From: a virus
IMG/VR virus record: IMGVR_UViG_3300024520_000293
Span: 1 to 33,877 of that record
DNA length: 33,877 bases
Reading direction: 5' to 3' (one strand)
The translations under genes were made by a program, and so were the position numbers. Numbering within the stretch: position 1 is the first letter of the stretch; the number at the start of each line of letters is the position of its first letter. Below, in pieces: positions 5,497 through 13,614 of the stretch. The notes beneath the pieces are model-generated. The model was not told the origin of the DNA. It searched no databases and was given only the letters and a program-made list of their open reading frames with translations.

Positions 5497-6050
5497 ATGG
5501 GAGTTATAATATGATAAAGCTGATAAAAAGGATATTTAGGTGTATATGTGAATACTTCGGTAATAACGACGTAGGTGACCAGGAGAAGCTGAATTGCGCG
5601 TTATCTGCTGGTGTGGTAGCTCCTGAGGGCGTGACACGTGCGCAGAGGCGTTCATGGATCATTAGCAATATAACGAAGAGTGCCAGGCTCTATTCAGGAA
5701 ATATAATACCTGAGCACTACATCACTGAGGAGGAGAGGGAATTACTATCTGAGAGTATTTACTTTATGATGCCTCATTCATTCCCCCAGGTTCCTAATGG
5801 GGAGGAATGGTTTCGCACTATCTGTGGCGACGTTAGGTTAAGACGGCCCCCTTTCTTTAGGGAACCGCCAGAAGTTGACAGTCCTACGGAGACTAAATGG
5901 CACTCTATGGAGGAGAATGGGGCTGAATTGGAGGAAAGTGATTGTGGCAGATATATGGTGCTGAGGTCAGATTTTGGTGAGCTGTGGTTCGAGAGGCATC
6001 CATTATTTGAGGATGGACCGATTGAAGGAGAGGTAGTTACAGGAGATTAA
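5493..6050 (+). CDS. hypothetical phage protein, 185 residues
   Basis: The first 20 residues form a basic amphipathic helix (MIKLIKRIFRCICEYFG); a second possible start is the Met before it. The middle has IIPEHYITEEERELLSESIY, a helix-rich stretch, then proline-rich RRPPFFREPPEV. The end holds WHSMEENGAELEESDCGRYM, LRSDFGELWFERHPLF, likely a beta hairpin. I do not recognise the family. It overlaps its upstream neighbour by ATGA and is followed by another small gene three bases on. Confidence 0.65.
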   Translation: MNGSYNMIKLIKRIFRCICEYFGNNDVGDQEKLNCALSAGVVAPEGVTRAQRRSWIISNITKSARLYSGNIIPEHYITEEERELLSESIYFMMPHSFPQVPNGEEWFRTICGDVRLRRPPFFREPPEVDSPTETKWHSMEENGAELEESDCGRYMVLRSDFGELWFERHPLFEDGPIEGEVVTGD

Positions 6051-6053
6051 TTT

Positions 6054-6248
6054 ATGAGTGAAGCAATAAAACAGAAATTATACGAGATGGATGACCTTGA
6101 TAGTGCCGGGTTGATGGCAGAGCTACTGGATCAATTGAGCTGTCTAAGTGAATGCGTTACGCGAGAGAGTGATAATGCACGTATCAGGCTATGCCATATG
6201 TACGCTGAGAGGCTGGATAGGATAATAAAGGGAGGCAATAATGAGTAA
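6054..6248 (+). CDS. small helical protein, 64 residues
   Basis: Two amphipathic helices (IKQKLYEMDDLDSAGLMAEL and LDQLSCLSECV, then ARIRLCHMYAERLDRIIKG) suggest a helical hairpin that could oligomerise. Unknown family. It overlaps the next gene by 8 bases. Confidence 0.6.
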   Translation: MSEAIKQKLYEMDDLDSAGLMAELLDQLSCLSECVTRESDNARIRLCHMYAERLDRIIKGGNNE

Positions 6249-6408
6249 GGGTTCCAAAAATAGAATCACTAACCATGACAGCTATCGGGATAACTACGAT
6301 AATATATTTAGAACAATATCAATTGGGCATCTCTGTGGTGATCTGGGTGGATGTCACTCTATCGCCATAGGTAGTGGGCCTGTAAAAAAGGAGAAGAAAG
6401 AAAAATAA
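6241..6408 (+). CDS. small phage protein, NR..N...Y..NYD.IF family
   Basis: 55 residues. The start SKGSKNRITNHDSYRDNYDN followed by IFRTIS matches a pattern I recall in many tiny phage proteins ('s.nR.t....Y..NYd.IFg.k'). The usual form ends soon after IFG; here a CGDLGGCHSIAIGSGP stretch and a lysine-rich tail are added. Function unknown. It begins inside the end of the preceding gene. Confidence 0.65.
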   Translation: MSKGSKNRITNHDSYRDNYDNIFRTISIGHLCGDLGGCHSIAIGSGPVKKEKKEK

Positions 6409-6409
6409 T

Positions 6410-6703
6410 ATGAAAGAAATAGAAAATAAGATCACTGAACTAGAAAAAGCAGACACCAAGGACTACTACCGCTATTATGACCTGATTAAAGAGGTAATCG
6501 ATCGTAAGCCTGTTCAGGGCTTTTCGAGAGATGACTACAAAAAGCGGGATCGAATAGAGGATGCTATGGCATCAAGGGATGATGAGGTATTGAAGTTTGA
6601 GGATAATGACTTCTCTGAGCTTCAGAGGCTCACAGGCGAGATGACATGGTATATCAGACACAAGGATATATCCACATTTATCGACTTAATAGAGGCGACA
6701 TGA
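6410..6703 (+). CDS. hypothetical charged helical protein, 97 residues
   Basis: The gene begins one base after the preceding stop. It is almost wholly helical and rich in D, E, K and R (IENKITELEKADTKDYYRYY, KKRDRIEDAMASRDDEVL). Short end ISTFIDLIEAT. No family recognised; overlaps the next gene by ATGA. Confidence 0.6.
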   Translation: MKEIENKITELEKADTKDYYRYYDLIKEVIDRKPVQGFSRDDYKKRDRIEDAMASRDDEVLKFEDNDFSELQRLTGEMTWYIRHKDISTFIDLIEAT

Positions 6704-7191
6704 GCGACACGGATAGAGCGAATGATATCTTGCTGAAGGCCCAGAAATGGGCAGAAGAGAAGTTCAAGGAGACCGGGACACTAGACGGTAATCCCTATGA
6801 GATAAGTGAGGAAGATCATCTTATCCTTATGAGGGGATTAGAAGGGTATGATGGCCGGGAGATTAATTGTAATGATCGTTTCGGGCATATGCGGATCACC
6901 TGCCCTCATGAGATTGCCAATCAGGATAAAATAAGGGACGAGAATCTAGCGAAGGAGGTTAAGACATTAACTGACAATATTTGTGATATATCATCAGATA
7001 TAAAGGAGAATGCTTGTCTCGGAATTAAATGCGGGATTGTTCCATTAGTCAGGAAGGAGTGCAGACAGTACGTAAAGACACCTCAAGCAATGAAGGAAAT
7101 TTTGTCTAATCCTAAATTGTCAAAGTTTAAGAAGGGGGAGATATATGGACTAGATAAAATATCTAGGCACTTCCTGAAATATGCAGAATAA
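6700..7191 (+). CDS. hypothetical protein with scattered cysteines, 163 residues
   Basis: I choose ATG 6700, in the stop of the previous gene, over an upstream in-frame ATG at 6646 that would bury half the neighbour. The first part is helical (RANDILLKAQKWAEEKFKET). The second part carries six cysteines (DRFGHMRITCPHEI, NICDISS, ACLGIKCGIV, RKECRQYV) but not in a spacing I can assign to a zinc finger. It ends with KFKKGEIYGLDKISRHFLKY. Function unknown. Confidence 0.6.
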   Translation: MSDTDRANDILLKAQKWAEEKFKETGTLDGNPYEISEEDHLILMRGLEGYDGREINCNDRFGHMRITCPHEIANQDKIRDENLAKEVKTLTDNICDISSDIKENACLGIKCGIVPLVRKECRQYVKTPQAMKEILSNPKLSKFKKGEIYGLDKISRHFLKYAE

Positions 7192-7207
7192 CAAAGGAGA
7201 AAATAAT

Positions 7208-7603
7208 ATGGAATCAGTAAAAGATAAAAAAGAAAATGTTAAAAATAACAAGCCTAAGACAGAGAAGGTGGAGATCGAGGATGAAGATCTATATTCCTTT
7301 GTTAAGGGTGTCTCGTCAAAGGCAAATAAGGAGATCTCTCAGCATGTCAGGAAGTTGCCTAAGGGCGAACTCTGGGATCTGAACAAGAAAGATATCTTCA
7401 ATGAGATTATAGCAGCTGCAAATGCAGGTATCACCCAGGCATCAATATACGATATCAGGACTGTGGTTGATGGTGAACCTGTAATACTAAAGAGTCAGGA
7501 AGGGTTTACTCCTATTATAGAGAAACTGTCTTCCCTGAGATTTGGTGCAAATATCAGATATCAGCCAATCACCGGGTTCTTTATCGCTGTAACATGGGCA
7601 TAA
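7208..7603 (+). CDS. hypothetical protein, 131 residues
   Basis: ATG 7208 has a perfect AAAGGAGAAAATAAT leader; an in-frame ATG at 7181 lies inside the previous gene and is less likely. A lysine-rich disordered start (about 30 residues) leads to a folded part with LPKGELWDLNKKDIFNEIIA, GITQASIYDIRTVVDG, and FTPIIEKLSSLRFGANIRYQ. Unknown family; possibly a virion or packaging accessory given its place upstream of the terminase. Confidence 0.65.
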   Translation: MESVKDKKENVKNNKPKTEKVEIEDEDLYSFVKGVSSKANKEISQHVRKLPKGELWDLNKKDIFNEIIAAANAGITQASIYDIRTVVDGEPVILKSQEGFTPIIEKLSSLRFGANIRYQPITGFFIAVTWA

Positions 7604-7604
7604 T

Positions 7605-8048
7605 ATGGAAAAAGAAAAAAAGGCTAAGAAAAATAGCAATCTAGCTGAGCGACTATACGACATCCTATACTTAGAGAAGAAGTATCAGCTCGCTCAGTTC
7701 AAACTCCTTTCGTTACTTGAACAACTAGAGGTGGGGAAGCACTATAAACACGTTGATGGCCGCGTAAAGTATACGCAAGTAGGCCTAATGCGAATGGGCC
7801 GTATAATTAAGAAGACTCCACCTGATATGCTACCGGATGACCCTAACGGCCCCATTATTGTTGAGGCTGAGATGATAAATGAGTGTATTAATCAGCGAAT
7901 GATTGAATGCAGCGTGGATGGGAAGCGCGTAGCAGTGACGGTGAACCCATTAATCAAGCGTAGCTATCGAAGAGGTAAGAAGCTATTAATCGAAAAGATG
8001 GCCGATGATCTATACACAGCACCTCCTCGCGTAAACACTATGGGATGA
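7605..8048 (+). CDS. hypothetical protein, 147 residues
   Basis: Starts immediately after the preceding stop. A basic start (KKAKKNSNLAERLYDILYLE) leads into a predicted long helix (KYQLAQFKLLSLLEQLE), then a beta region with PPDMLPDDPNGPIIVEAEMI and basic RSYRRGKKLLIEK. It may bind nucleic acid through the basic end (inference). Its stop overlaps the sigma-like gene by ATGA. Confidence 0.6.
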   Translation: MEKEKKAKKNSNLAERLYDILYLEKKYQLAQFKLLSLLEQLEVGKHYKHVDGRVKYTQVGLMRMGRIIKKTPPDMLPDDPNGPIIVEAEMINECINQRMIECSVDGKRVAVTVNPLIKRSYRRGKKLLIEKMADDLYTAPPRVNTMG

Positions 8049-8236
8049 TGAAGAAATACACCGCAACAGAGAGAATCGATGTCGTCCTAGAATATATGGA
8101 GAGGATGCACCCAGGGCCGCACACTCTGCAAGACATCGCTGATATGTGCGGATGCAATAAAAAGAATATACATCAACGTGTGAATGTAGCTATAGCCAGC
8201 GTAAGGCGTATCTTAAAAGAGGGAAATATCGAGTAA
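8045..8236 (+). CDS. mini helix-turn-helix protein, sigma region-4-like
   Basis: 63 residues, all one domain. TLQDIADMCGCNKKNIHQRV followed by NVAIASVRRILKEG matches the sigma-70 region 4 helix-turn-helix, in which the recognition helix is followed by 'A..rlR..l'. Regions 1-3 and the core-binding part are absent. It could act as a small transcription regulator of the late genes, a terminase-associated DNA binder in the small-terminase position directly before the large terminase, or both. The gap to the terminase is one base. Confidence 0.65.
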   Translation: MMKKYTATERIDVVLEYMERMHPGPHTLQDIADMCGCNKKNIHQRVNVAIASVRRILKEGNIE

Positions 8237-8237
8237 T

Positions 8238-9902
8238 ATGATATATAAGGGGAAGGAGATTAATAGCGTCCAGGATCTTTTCCACTGGGCGAAACACCCG
8301 ATATTGCCCGTGCCTACGATGGAATACATCAATGAGCAGGGCTGGGGCGTAGATGAAATCGTAGACTATTATGAGAAGAGGGAGCTCGCGATAAAGCGAG
8401 AGGCCGATGATCCTTACCGGTTCGGATTTGAGCTCCCTCACTGGAAGATATTAGATCGGTTGATAAACGAGGGAGCCACAGAGGTTTTATTGATGGGTGG
8501 CAATAGATCGTCGAAGACAGAAGTCTGTGCTAAGCAAGTAGTTAGGTCATTGGTCGAGAATCCTAATTCTATCATATGGTGTTTCCAGACGACCTACGAG
8601 AACTCCATACAAATGCAACAGAAGGCTATCTATAAGTATCTGCCGAAGGAATTAAAGGAGACTCAGCGCGGGAAGATCGGATATATCTCATATACACAGA
8701 AAAGGGGATTCTCTGACGCTAAGTTTGTGCTTCCAAATGGATCTGAGTGCATATTCCGCAATTACTCCCAGGATGTAAGCACGATTGAGGGTGGTGAAAT
8801 TGGTTGCATAAATCCAACTGAGGATCAGGAAAATGTCCATAACATAGGCTTCTGGGCAGATGAGCTTATCCCACAGGACTTCCTTGATACACTTAGATTT
8901 CGCCTAGTGACTCGTAATGCGGTCGGATTAATATCATTTACTGCGATCGAAGGTTATACTCCTGTAGTAAGAGAGTTTTTGTCTGGAGCCAGGACTTTAG
9001 AGGATAAAGAGGCTGAGCTATTACCCGGTCGAAGAGTCCCGATCATCCAACAGCCAAAGCGATCTGATTCAAAAATAATATATTTTCACACCGCAGATAA
9101 TCCTTATGGAGGATTTGAGCGGATAAAGAAAACGCTCGCAGGGGCTCCAAAGGATGAGATTCTATGTCGCGCATACGGCGTACCAGAGAGGCCAATGGCA
9201 GGGAAGTTTCCCAAATTCTCTCACAAATACAACGTAGTAGAGCACGACAAGATACCATTCATCAAAGACAGGACACAGATAGTCACGCATTACCAGGTAA
9301 TAGACCCTGCTGGGTCTAAGCCATGGTTTATGATCTGGCTAGCCGTAACTCCGTTAGATGAGATCTATGTATGGGCCGAGTACCCAGACTCAATGTACGG
9401 AGATTGGGCTGATATGGCTAAGGGGAAAAAAGGGAGGCCGGGTGATGCCGCGAAGCCCAACGGGAACGGATACCAGGATTATATTGAGATAATGGAGGAC
9501 ATCGATGGCGACATAAATGTATTTGAGCGTATTATCGACCCCAGACTAGGGGCTACCAAGTTCCAAAAAGAAGAGATGACTACAGATATGATCAATGAGC
9601 TATCCTTGTTAGGGATAGATACTGTCCCGGCTCCTGGGTGGGACGAAGAGACAGGTATCCAAGCAATCAATAAATGGCTGGCATGGGACGACAGGAAAGA
9701 AATGCAGCTAGGGAATAAGCCTCGGCTGTTTATCTCGGATAGATGCGAGAATCTTATCTATGCGATGACCGAATATACGGGCTTGTTGGGTAAGGATGAA
9801 CCATGCAAAGATCCGATTGACGTTTTGCGTTATGCAGCAGTTTGCGATATTTTATACGTAAATGAGAAAGAATCTAACTATTTTGCGAATAGAGGACGGT
9901 AA
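8238..9902 (+). CDS. terL: terminase large subunit
   Basis: The ATP-driven motor and nuclease that packages phage DNA into the prohead. In 554 residues the ATPase half shows the Walker A GGNRSSKT (residues 87-94), Walker B FWADE (205-209, catalytic E209) and a coupling strand LISFTAIEG (231-239). The nuclease half has the RNase H-like acidic triad: VIDPAGS (D356), RIIDPRLGA (D434) and KDPIDVLRY (near D526). The length fits the family. There is no tape-measure gene, and the portal follows after 64 bases, separated by a promoter. Start ATG 8238 is one base after the HTH gene. Confidence 0.93.
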   Translation: MIYKGKEINSVQDLFHWAKHPILPVPTMEYINEQGWGVDEIVDYYEKRELAIKREADDPYRFGFELPHWKILDRLINEGATEVLLMGGNRSSKTEVCAKQVVRSLVENPNSIIWCFQTTYENSIQMQQKAIYKYLPKELKETQRGKIGYISYTQKRGFSDAKFVLPNGSECIFRNYSQDVSTIEGGEIGCINPTEDQENVHNIGFWADELIPQDFLDTLRFRLVTRNAVGLISFTAIEGYTPVVREFLSGARTLEDKEAELLPGRRVPIIQQPKRSDSKIIYFHTADNPYGGFERIKKTLAGAPKDEILCRAYGVPERPMAGKFPKFSHKYNVVEHDKIPFIKDRTQIVTHYQVIDPAGSKPWFMIWLAVTPLDEIYVWAEYPDSMYGDWADMAKGKKGRPGDAAKPNGNGYQDYIEIMEDIDGDINVFERIIDPRLGATKFQKEEMTTDMINELSLLGIDTVPAPGWDEETGIQAINKWLAWDDRKEMQLGNKPRLFISDRCENLIYAMTEYTGLLGKDEPCKDPIDVLRYAAVCDILYVNEKESNYFANRGR

Positions 9903-9915
9903 TTCTTCCAAATAA

Positions 9916-9944
9916 GTAACTAAATTGATAAATTATGATATAAT
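9916..9944 (+). promoter_or_regulatory. extended -10 promoter before the portal gene
   Basis: TATAAT at 9939-9944 preceded by TGA (TG at 9936-9937), a textbook extended -10. Exactly 17 bases upstream is GTAACT (9916-9921), which is a poor sigma-70 -35 but is repeated at the same distance before the scaffold gene. Transcription would start near 9951, about 15 bases before the portal ATG. It likely drives the head genes. Confidence 0.65.
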
Positions 9945-9966
9945 TCGCCAAAATTTATGAAAAATT

Positions 9967-12093
9967 ATGGCTGATTTAGGAAATAGAGAAGAAATTAAGA
10001 GAAAAACCGACGAAGATCCCGATATTAACAGGATTAAGGACGCTCATAAGCAAACATTGAGTGATTTATCTGAATATATCAATCAGACAAACATCAATCA
10101 TGAGACTCGAAATGAGATCTGGGCAAATCAAAACGTAAAGACTGGTCGTAAGCATGGGTCGGAGACAAATCCTGTCCATCCATGGGAAGATGCAAGCGAC
10201 ATCCGTCCATTTACCGTCAATACTATTATAGATGAGGATGTCGCCCTATTAGTAGAGTCTTTAGAGAATGGTAATTTGTTGGCCGTCCCCGTCGAAGGCA
10301 ATGACACTGCTAGAGGCACGATGATTAGCCAGTTCATGAAATGGATGATATTTCAGCAGTTCAAAGAATTTAATAGAGAGGCCACTATCCTCGCCAACTA
10401 CCAGGAAGAGAAAGGTATCGGTATATTAGCTGTGCTATGGGACACCAGGACAGAGGAAAAATTACAAGAGATTAAGATCGAAGATATACTCGCCATTGAT
10501 CCCGAGAATCCCCAGGTAGGAGAAGACTTGCTTGCGATGATACAGGACAAGGATCTAGCTAAGGACGCCTCAGCCATCATACAACGTATATTTCCCACTA
10601 TTAATAAGCGTAAGGGCAATAAAATCGTTAAGGAGCTTAGGGAAAACGGAAACACTTTCGTTGGTATCCCTGATGTCATCTGGAATCGTCCGGTAATCAA
10701 GGCCCTATCTGTCGATGAAAACTTCTTCTTCTCTCCTAATATTGAAAATATCCAAGATGCCCCTTATGTTTTTCACTCTGAATACCTTACTCCTGAGCAA
10801 CTACGGGCTAAGATCCGCCAGGGATGGAATAAGAAGTGGGTAGAAAAGGCTATTGAGATGACGATAGGCAAGACGACAGAGCATCATATCAATACCATTA
10901 ATAGTGCATCCAATACATTCGAGCAAAATCTATCCGTTGACGTAGCAAAGGGATTCATCCGTGTAACACATGCATACGAGAAGGCTACGACAGAGGATGG
11001 AGTCCCCGGAATCTTCATTACATCGTTTCATCCTGATCTTGAAGGATTTGGCCAAAGCCACCTATTGAATTATAAGCCTTCAAGGTACCCATTTGTAGAT
11101 TTCCCTAGAGAATACCGATCTAGACGATTAATGGATGTAAAGAGTGCTCCAGAACTGGCAAAAGGATATAGTGATGAGATTAAAGTCCAAATGGACTCCC
11201 GTGTCGATCGGACTACTTTGGCCACATGTCCACCTAGATATCACGCATTAGGACGCAAACCATCAAACTGGGGGCCAGGAGATAGCTTAGGCGTCCGCAG
11301 GCGAGATGAGACTGGATTCATGGAAATACCTCCATTTGACCAGGGAAGCGTACAGATAGAGAATGATATAAGGGACAATCTATCTCGTATGTTTGGTCGG
11401 CCTGTAGATGAGCAGAATGCCGCGCAAGCCAATAGGATGCAGCAGAATAAGGTCAATAGATGGCTTAAACGTTGGGTCGAGGTAATGAATCAGGTATGGG
11501 ATCTACATCAGCAATTCGGAGATGACGAGGAGTTCTTTAGGGTGATCGGTTCAGTTAATCCAGAGCCAATGCAGTTTATTAGAGCCTCAGAGAATGAGAG
11601 ATTCGACTTTTACTTTAATTATAATGTTATCAATTCTGATTCTGAAGCATTAATCGGAAAACTAAAGACAGCCGGGGAAATCCTCACCACATTTGATCCT
11701 AATGGGACATCTGACATGGATGAGTATAAGAAACTTGTACTGTCCGCGATTGATCCATCATACCCGGATAGACTCGTTAAACCTTTACAGACAGCGACAA
11801 TGGAAGAGGTTCGCAAGACTCAGGATGATATTGCTAAGATATCAAGCGGTCAGTCAGTGAATGTCCCGGAGAATGCAAATCCCGAACTCCGCATAGAGGT
11901 ATTAGAGTCATACTTCAAGGGCACTGAAGATATCCCTGCTGAAGATGTTCAGAGAAGGCTACAGGATGAACCAGAGTTCCAGGCAAGAATGAAGAAATAC
12001 GGGGATCAGCTTCAATTTATAATCACTCAAAGAGAGAACGCCAACATCGGGAGAATGGGAACGCAACCAGGAAACGCACTACCAAGCCAATAA
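9967..12093 (+). CDS. portal (head-tail connector) protein
   Basis: 708 residues, the size of large podovirus portals. This ring of twelve is the DNA gate at one capsid vertex and binds the terminase. It is identified by position between terminase and scaffold, and by a body I recall from related portals: early HPWEDASDIRPFTVNTIIDE, then about residue 374 YPFVDFPREYRSRRLMDVKS, and RMFGRPVDEQNAAQANRMQ near residues 476-494 before a basic helix. The C-terminal 60 residues look helical and charged, like a portal barrel or head-facing tail. Start has an AAAATT-ATG leader without Shine-Dalgarno, just downstream of the extended -10 promoter. Confidence 0.85.
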   Translation: MADLGNREEIKRKTDEDPDINRIKDAHKQTLSDLSEYINQTNINHETRNEIWANQNVKTGRKHGSETNPVHPWEDASDIRPFTVNTIIDEDVALLVESLENGNLLAVPVEGNDTARGTMISQFMKWMIFQQFKEFNREATILANYQEEKGIGILAVLWDTRTEEKLQEIKIEDILAIDPENPQVGEDLLAMIQDKDLAKDASAIIQRIFPTINKRKGNKIVKELRENGNTFVGIPDVIWNRPVIKALSVDENFFFSPNIENIQDAPYVFHSEYLTPEQLRAKIRQGWNKKWVEKAIEMTIGKTTEHHINTINSASNTFEQNLSVDVAKGFIRVTHAYEKATTEDGVPGIFITSFHPDLEGFGQSHLLNYKPSRYPFVDFPREYRSRRLMDVKSAPELAKGYSDEIKVQMDSRVDRTTLATCPPRYHALGRKPSNWGPGDSLGVRRRDETGFMEIPPFDQGSVQIENDIRDNLSRMFGRPVDEQNAAQANRMQQNKVNRWLKRWVEVMNQVWDLHQQFGDDEEFFRVIGSVNPEPMQFIRASENERFDFYFNYNVINSDSEALIGKLKTAGEILTTFDPNGTSDMDEYKKLVLSAIDPSYPDRLVKPLQTATMEEVRKTQDDIAKISSGQSVNVPENANPELRIEVLESYFKGTEDIPAEDVQRRLQDEPEFQARMKKYGDQLQFIITQRENANIGRMGTQPGNALPSQ

Positions 12094-12360
12094 ATGACAC
12101 AGATAAAAGACCCTAATACTGATAATTATGAGAGGTTGAGAATCTTTCTTAATAGAATTTATAAGACAGCAGACGCAGATGTATTATTTGATCTACTTGA
12201 AGACATGAGGGATAATGCTGAATCAATTAGATATGAAGAAAACGTTATCTCTGACTCATTACTTTCAAGCCATTATGGTGGTATGTCTTGTACTTATCGC
12301 AATCTTCTGGACATAGCTGGCCCTATATTGAAGCCAGAGCGATATAAAAATAGGGAATAG
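12094..12360 (+). CDS. small hypothetical protein after the portal
   Basis: 88 residues, beginning directly after the portal stop. Helix-rich and acidic: DNYERLRIFLNRIYKTADAD, VLFDLLEDMRDNAESI, CTYRNLLDIAGPIL. No family recognised. It may be a capsid assembly or portal accessory protein by position. Its stop codon is immediately followed by an inverted repeat, so it probably ends the portal transcript. Confidence 0.6.
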   Translation: MTQIKDPNTDNYERLRIFLNRIYKTADADVLFDLLEDMRDNAESIRYEENVISDSLLSSHYGGMSCTYRNLLDIAGPILKPERYKNRE

Positions 12361-12375
12361 CGGCATATATTGCCG
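12361..12375. repeat. operator-like inverted repeat, copy 1
   Basis: CGGCA-TATAT-TGCCG, perfect 5-bp arms. It begins on the first base after the preceding stop codon. There is no T-run after it, so it is not a standard terminator. Confidence 0.6.
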
Positions 12376-12392
12376 CCAATATACACATTAAT

Positions 12393-12407
12393 CGGCACAT
12401 TCTGCCG
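12393..12407. repeat. operator-like inverted repeat, copy 2
   Basis: CGGCA-CATTC-TGCCG: the same arms and loop length as copy 1, with a different loop. It begins 32 bases after copy 1, about three helical turns, placing both on one face of the DNA, and lies 19 bases before the -35-like GTAACT element. Confidence 0.6.
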
Positions 12408-12425
12408 CATAACCTTCCAAATGTG

Positions 12426-12454
12426 GTAACTTTTGCCTGCCACCATGCTATAAT
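12426..12454 (+). promoter_or_regulatory. extended -10 promoter before the scaffold gene
   Basis: GTAACT at 12426-12431, a 17-base spacer, then TATAAT at 12449-12454 with TGC immediately before it, followed by TCCCGG. Layout and bases repeat those of the promoter before the portal. The two CGGCA-N5-TGCCG sites lie just upstream, where an activator would bind. Expected to give high expression of scaffold and capsid. Confidence 0.7.
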
Positions 12455-12498
12455 TCCCGGAAATTAAGTTTCTGTGAACGTAAAACACTGGGCAATTT

Positions 12499-13596
12499 AT
12501 GGCAAATGAAAATACCGAAGGTGATTCTGCTACCGAAACAGCAGTAGATGACATAGCCGACAAGGCTATTACTAACATATCTGAACTAACTCAATCATTT
12601 CTTGATGAAGGAAAGCCAGCTGAAGAAGCTGACGGGGAGACAGAGCAGGAAGTTAAAAAAGAGGAAGAAACCGAGGAATCTAAGAAAACCGAGGAATCTG
12701 AAGAAACTGAGGGCGAAGTTAAGGCCGAAGAGACTGAGGAGACTAAAGAAGAAGAGGTTCAAAAGGAAAAAACCAAAAATGTTCTTTCAAATAAAAAGAA
12801 TCTGCAAAAAATGCGCAAGCGGATTGATAAGGTTACTAAGCGAGCTAAAACCGCTGAGGAAGGCCTTGAGGATCGAGACGAAAGGATCGAATCTCTTGAG
12901 AAACAGGTAAAAGACCTGTCTCGGGATCAATCAGGCGAAAGTGGACAAAAAACTTTTGCTGAAATCGCAGCAGAGACGGAATCAATAGAGGGATTAGAAT
13001 CTCTTTTAGTTAAGGCCGAAAAAGCTGAAGAGTGGGCTGAAGACATGCTTGATAAACTTCGAGACTCAGGAGAGGACGAAATTGAGGTAAAAGATGTTAA
13101 GTTCGATCGACAGCAAATCAAGGACTTATTAAGAGGTGCTAGAGCAGCTATAAAGAAGGATATTCCGTCAAAAGCTAAAGAATTTCAGCAACGCGAGCAA
13201 TTTGATACTATGGCATTAGAGAAGTTTACCTTCTTAGGCGATGCACAATCAGAGGATTATAAAATAGCCGAGGAAATACATGCGGAATTGGGAAACCTAT
13301 TAGATTCGCACCCGGCAGGAATGGTTTTACTCGGATTGCTAGCTGAAGGAAAAAAAGTTCTCATGGCTAGAGAGTCAAAGAAAGAGACTGAAGATAAAAA
13401 AGAGGAAAAGAAGGAAGAAACTCCTCTAAAAAAGAAGTCTAAGATCGCACAACAAGTACCAGGGTTATTGTCGACCGCAGCCCCAGCAAGAGCAGGAGCA
13501 GATGAAAAGAAACAAAAAGCAAGGGACACTCTCTTGCAGAAATCATCATTAACTGAAAACGACTTAACCGCTCTAATCCTAGCAGAAACGGAATAG
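12499..13596 (+). CDS. scaffolding protein (inferred)
   Basis: 365 residues, very highly charged. Residues about 45-95 are a glutamate/lysine polymer, followed by a coiled-coil (KKNLQKMRKRIDKVTKRA, ERIESLEKQVKDL) and more helices. The C-terminal part is basic and disordered, as in scaffolds that touch the capsid through their end. Scaffolds guide capsid assembly and leave before packaging. There is no sequence motif for the family; the call rests on composition and place directly before the major capsid gene. Start ATG 12499 lies 44 bases after the extended -10 promoter. Confidence 0.75.
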   Translation: MANENTEGDSATETAVDDIADKAITNISELTQSFLDEGKPAEEADGETEQEVKKEEETEESKKTEESEETEGEVKAEETEETKEEEVQKEKTKNVLSNKKNLQKMRKRIDKVTKRAKTAEEGLEDRDERIESLEKQVKDLSRDQSGESGQKTFAEIAAETESIEGLESLLVKAEKAEEWAEDMLDKLRDSGEDEIEVKDVKFDRQQIKDLLRGARAAIKKDIPSKAKEFQQREQFDTMALEKFTFLGDAQSEDYKIAEEIHAELGNLLDSHPAGMVLLGLLAEGKKVLMARESKKETEDKKEEKKEETPLKKKSKIAQQVPGLLSTAAPARAGADEKKQKARDTLLQKSSLTENDLTALILAETE

Positions 13597-13614
13597 AGCA
13601 ATGAAAGGTATATT

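Noticed and set aside
12602-12910. Arginine/lysine-rich frame inside the scaffold gene
   Set aside because: It is the shifted reading of the Glu/Lys-rich segment (GAA/AAG codons); composition explains it.
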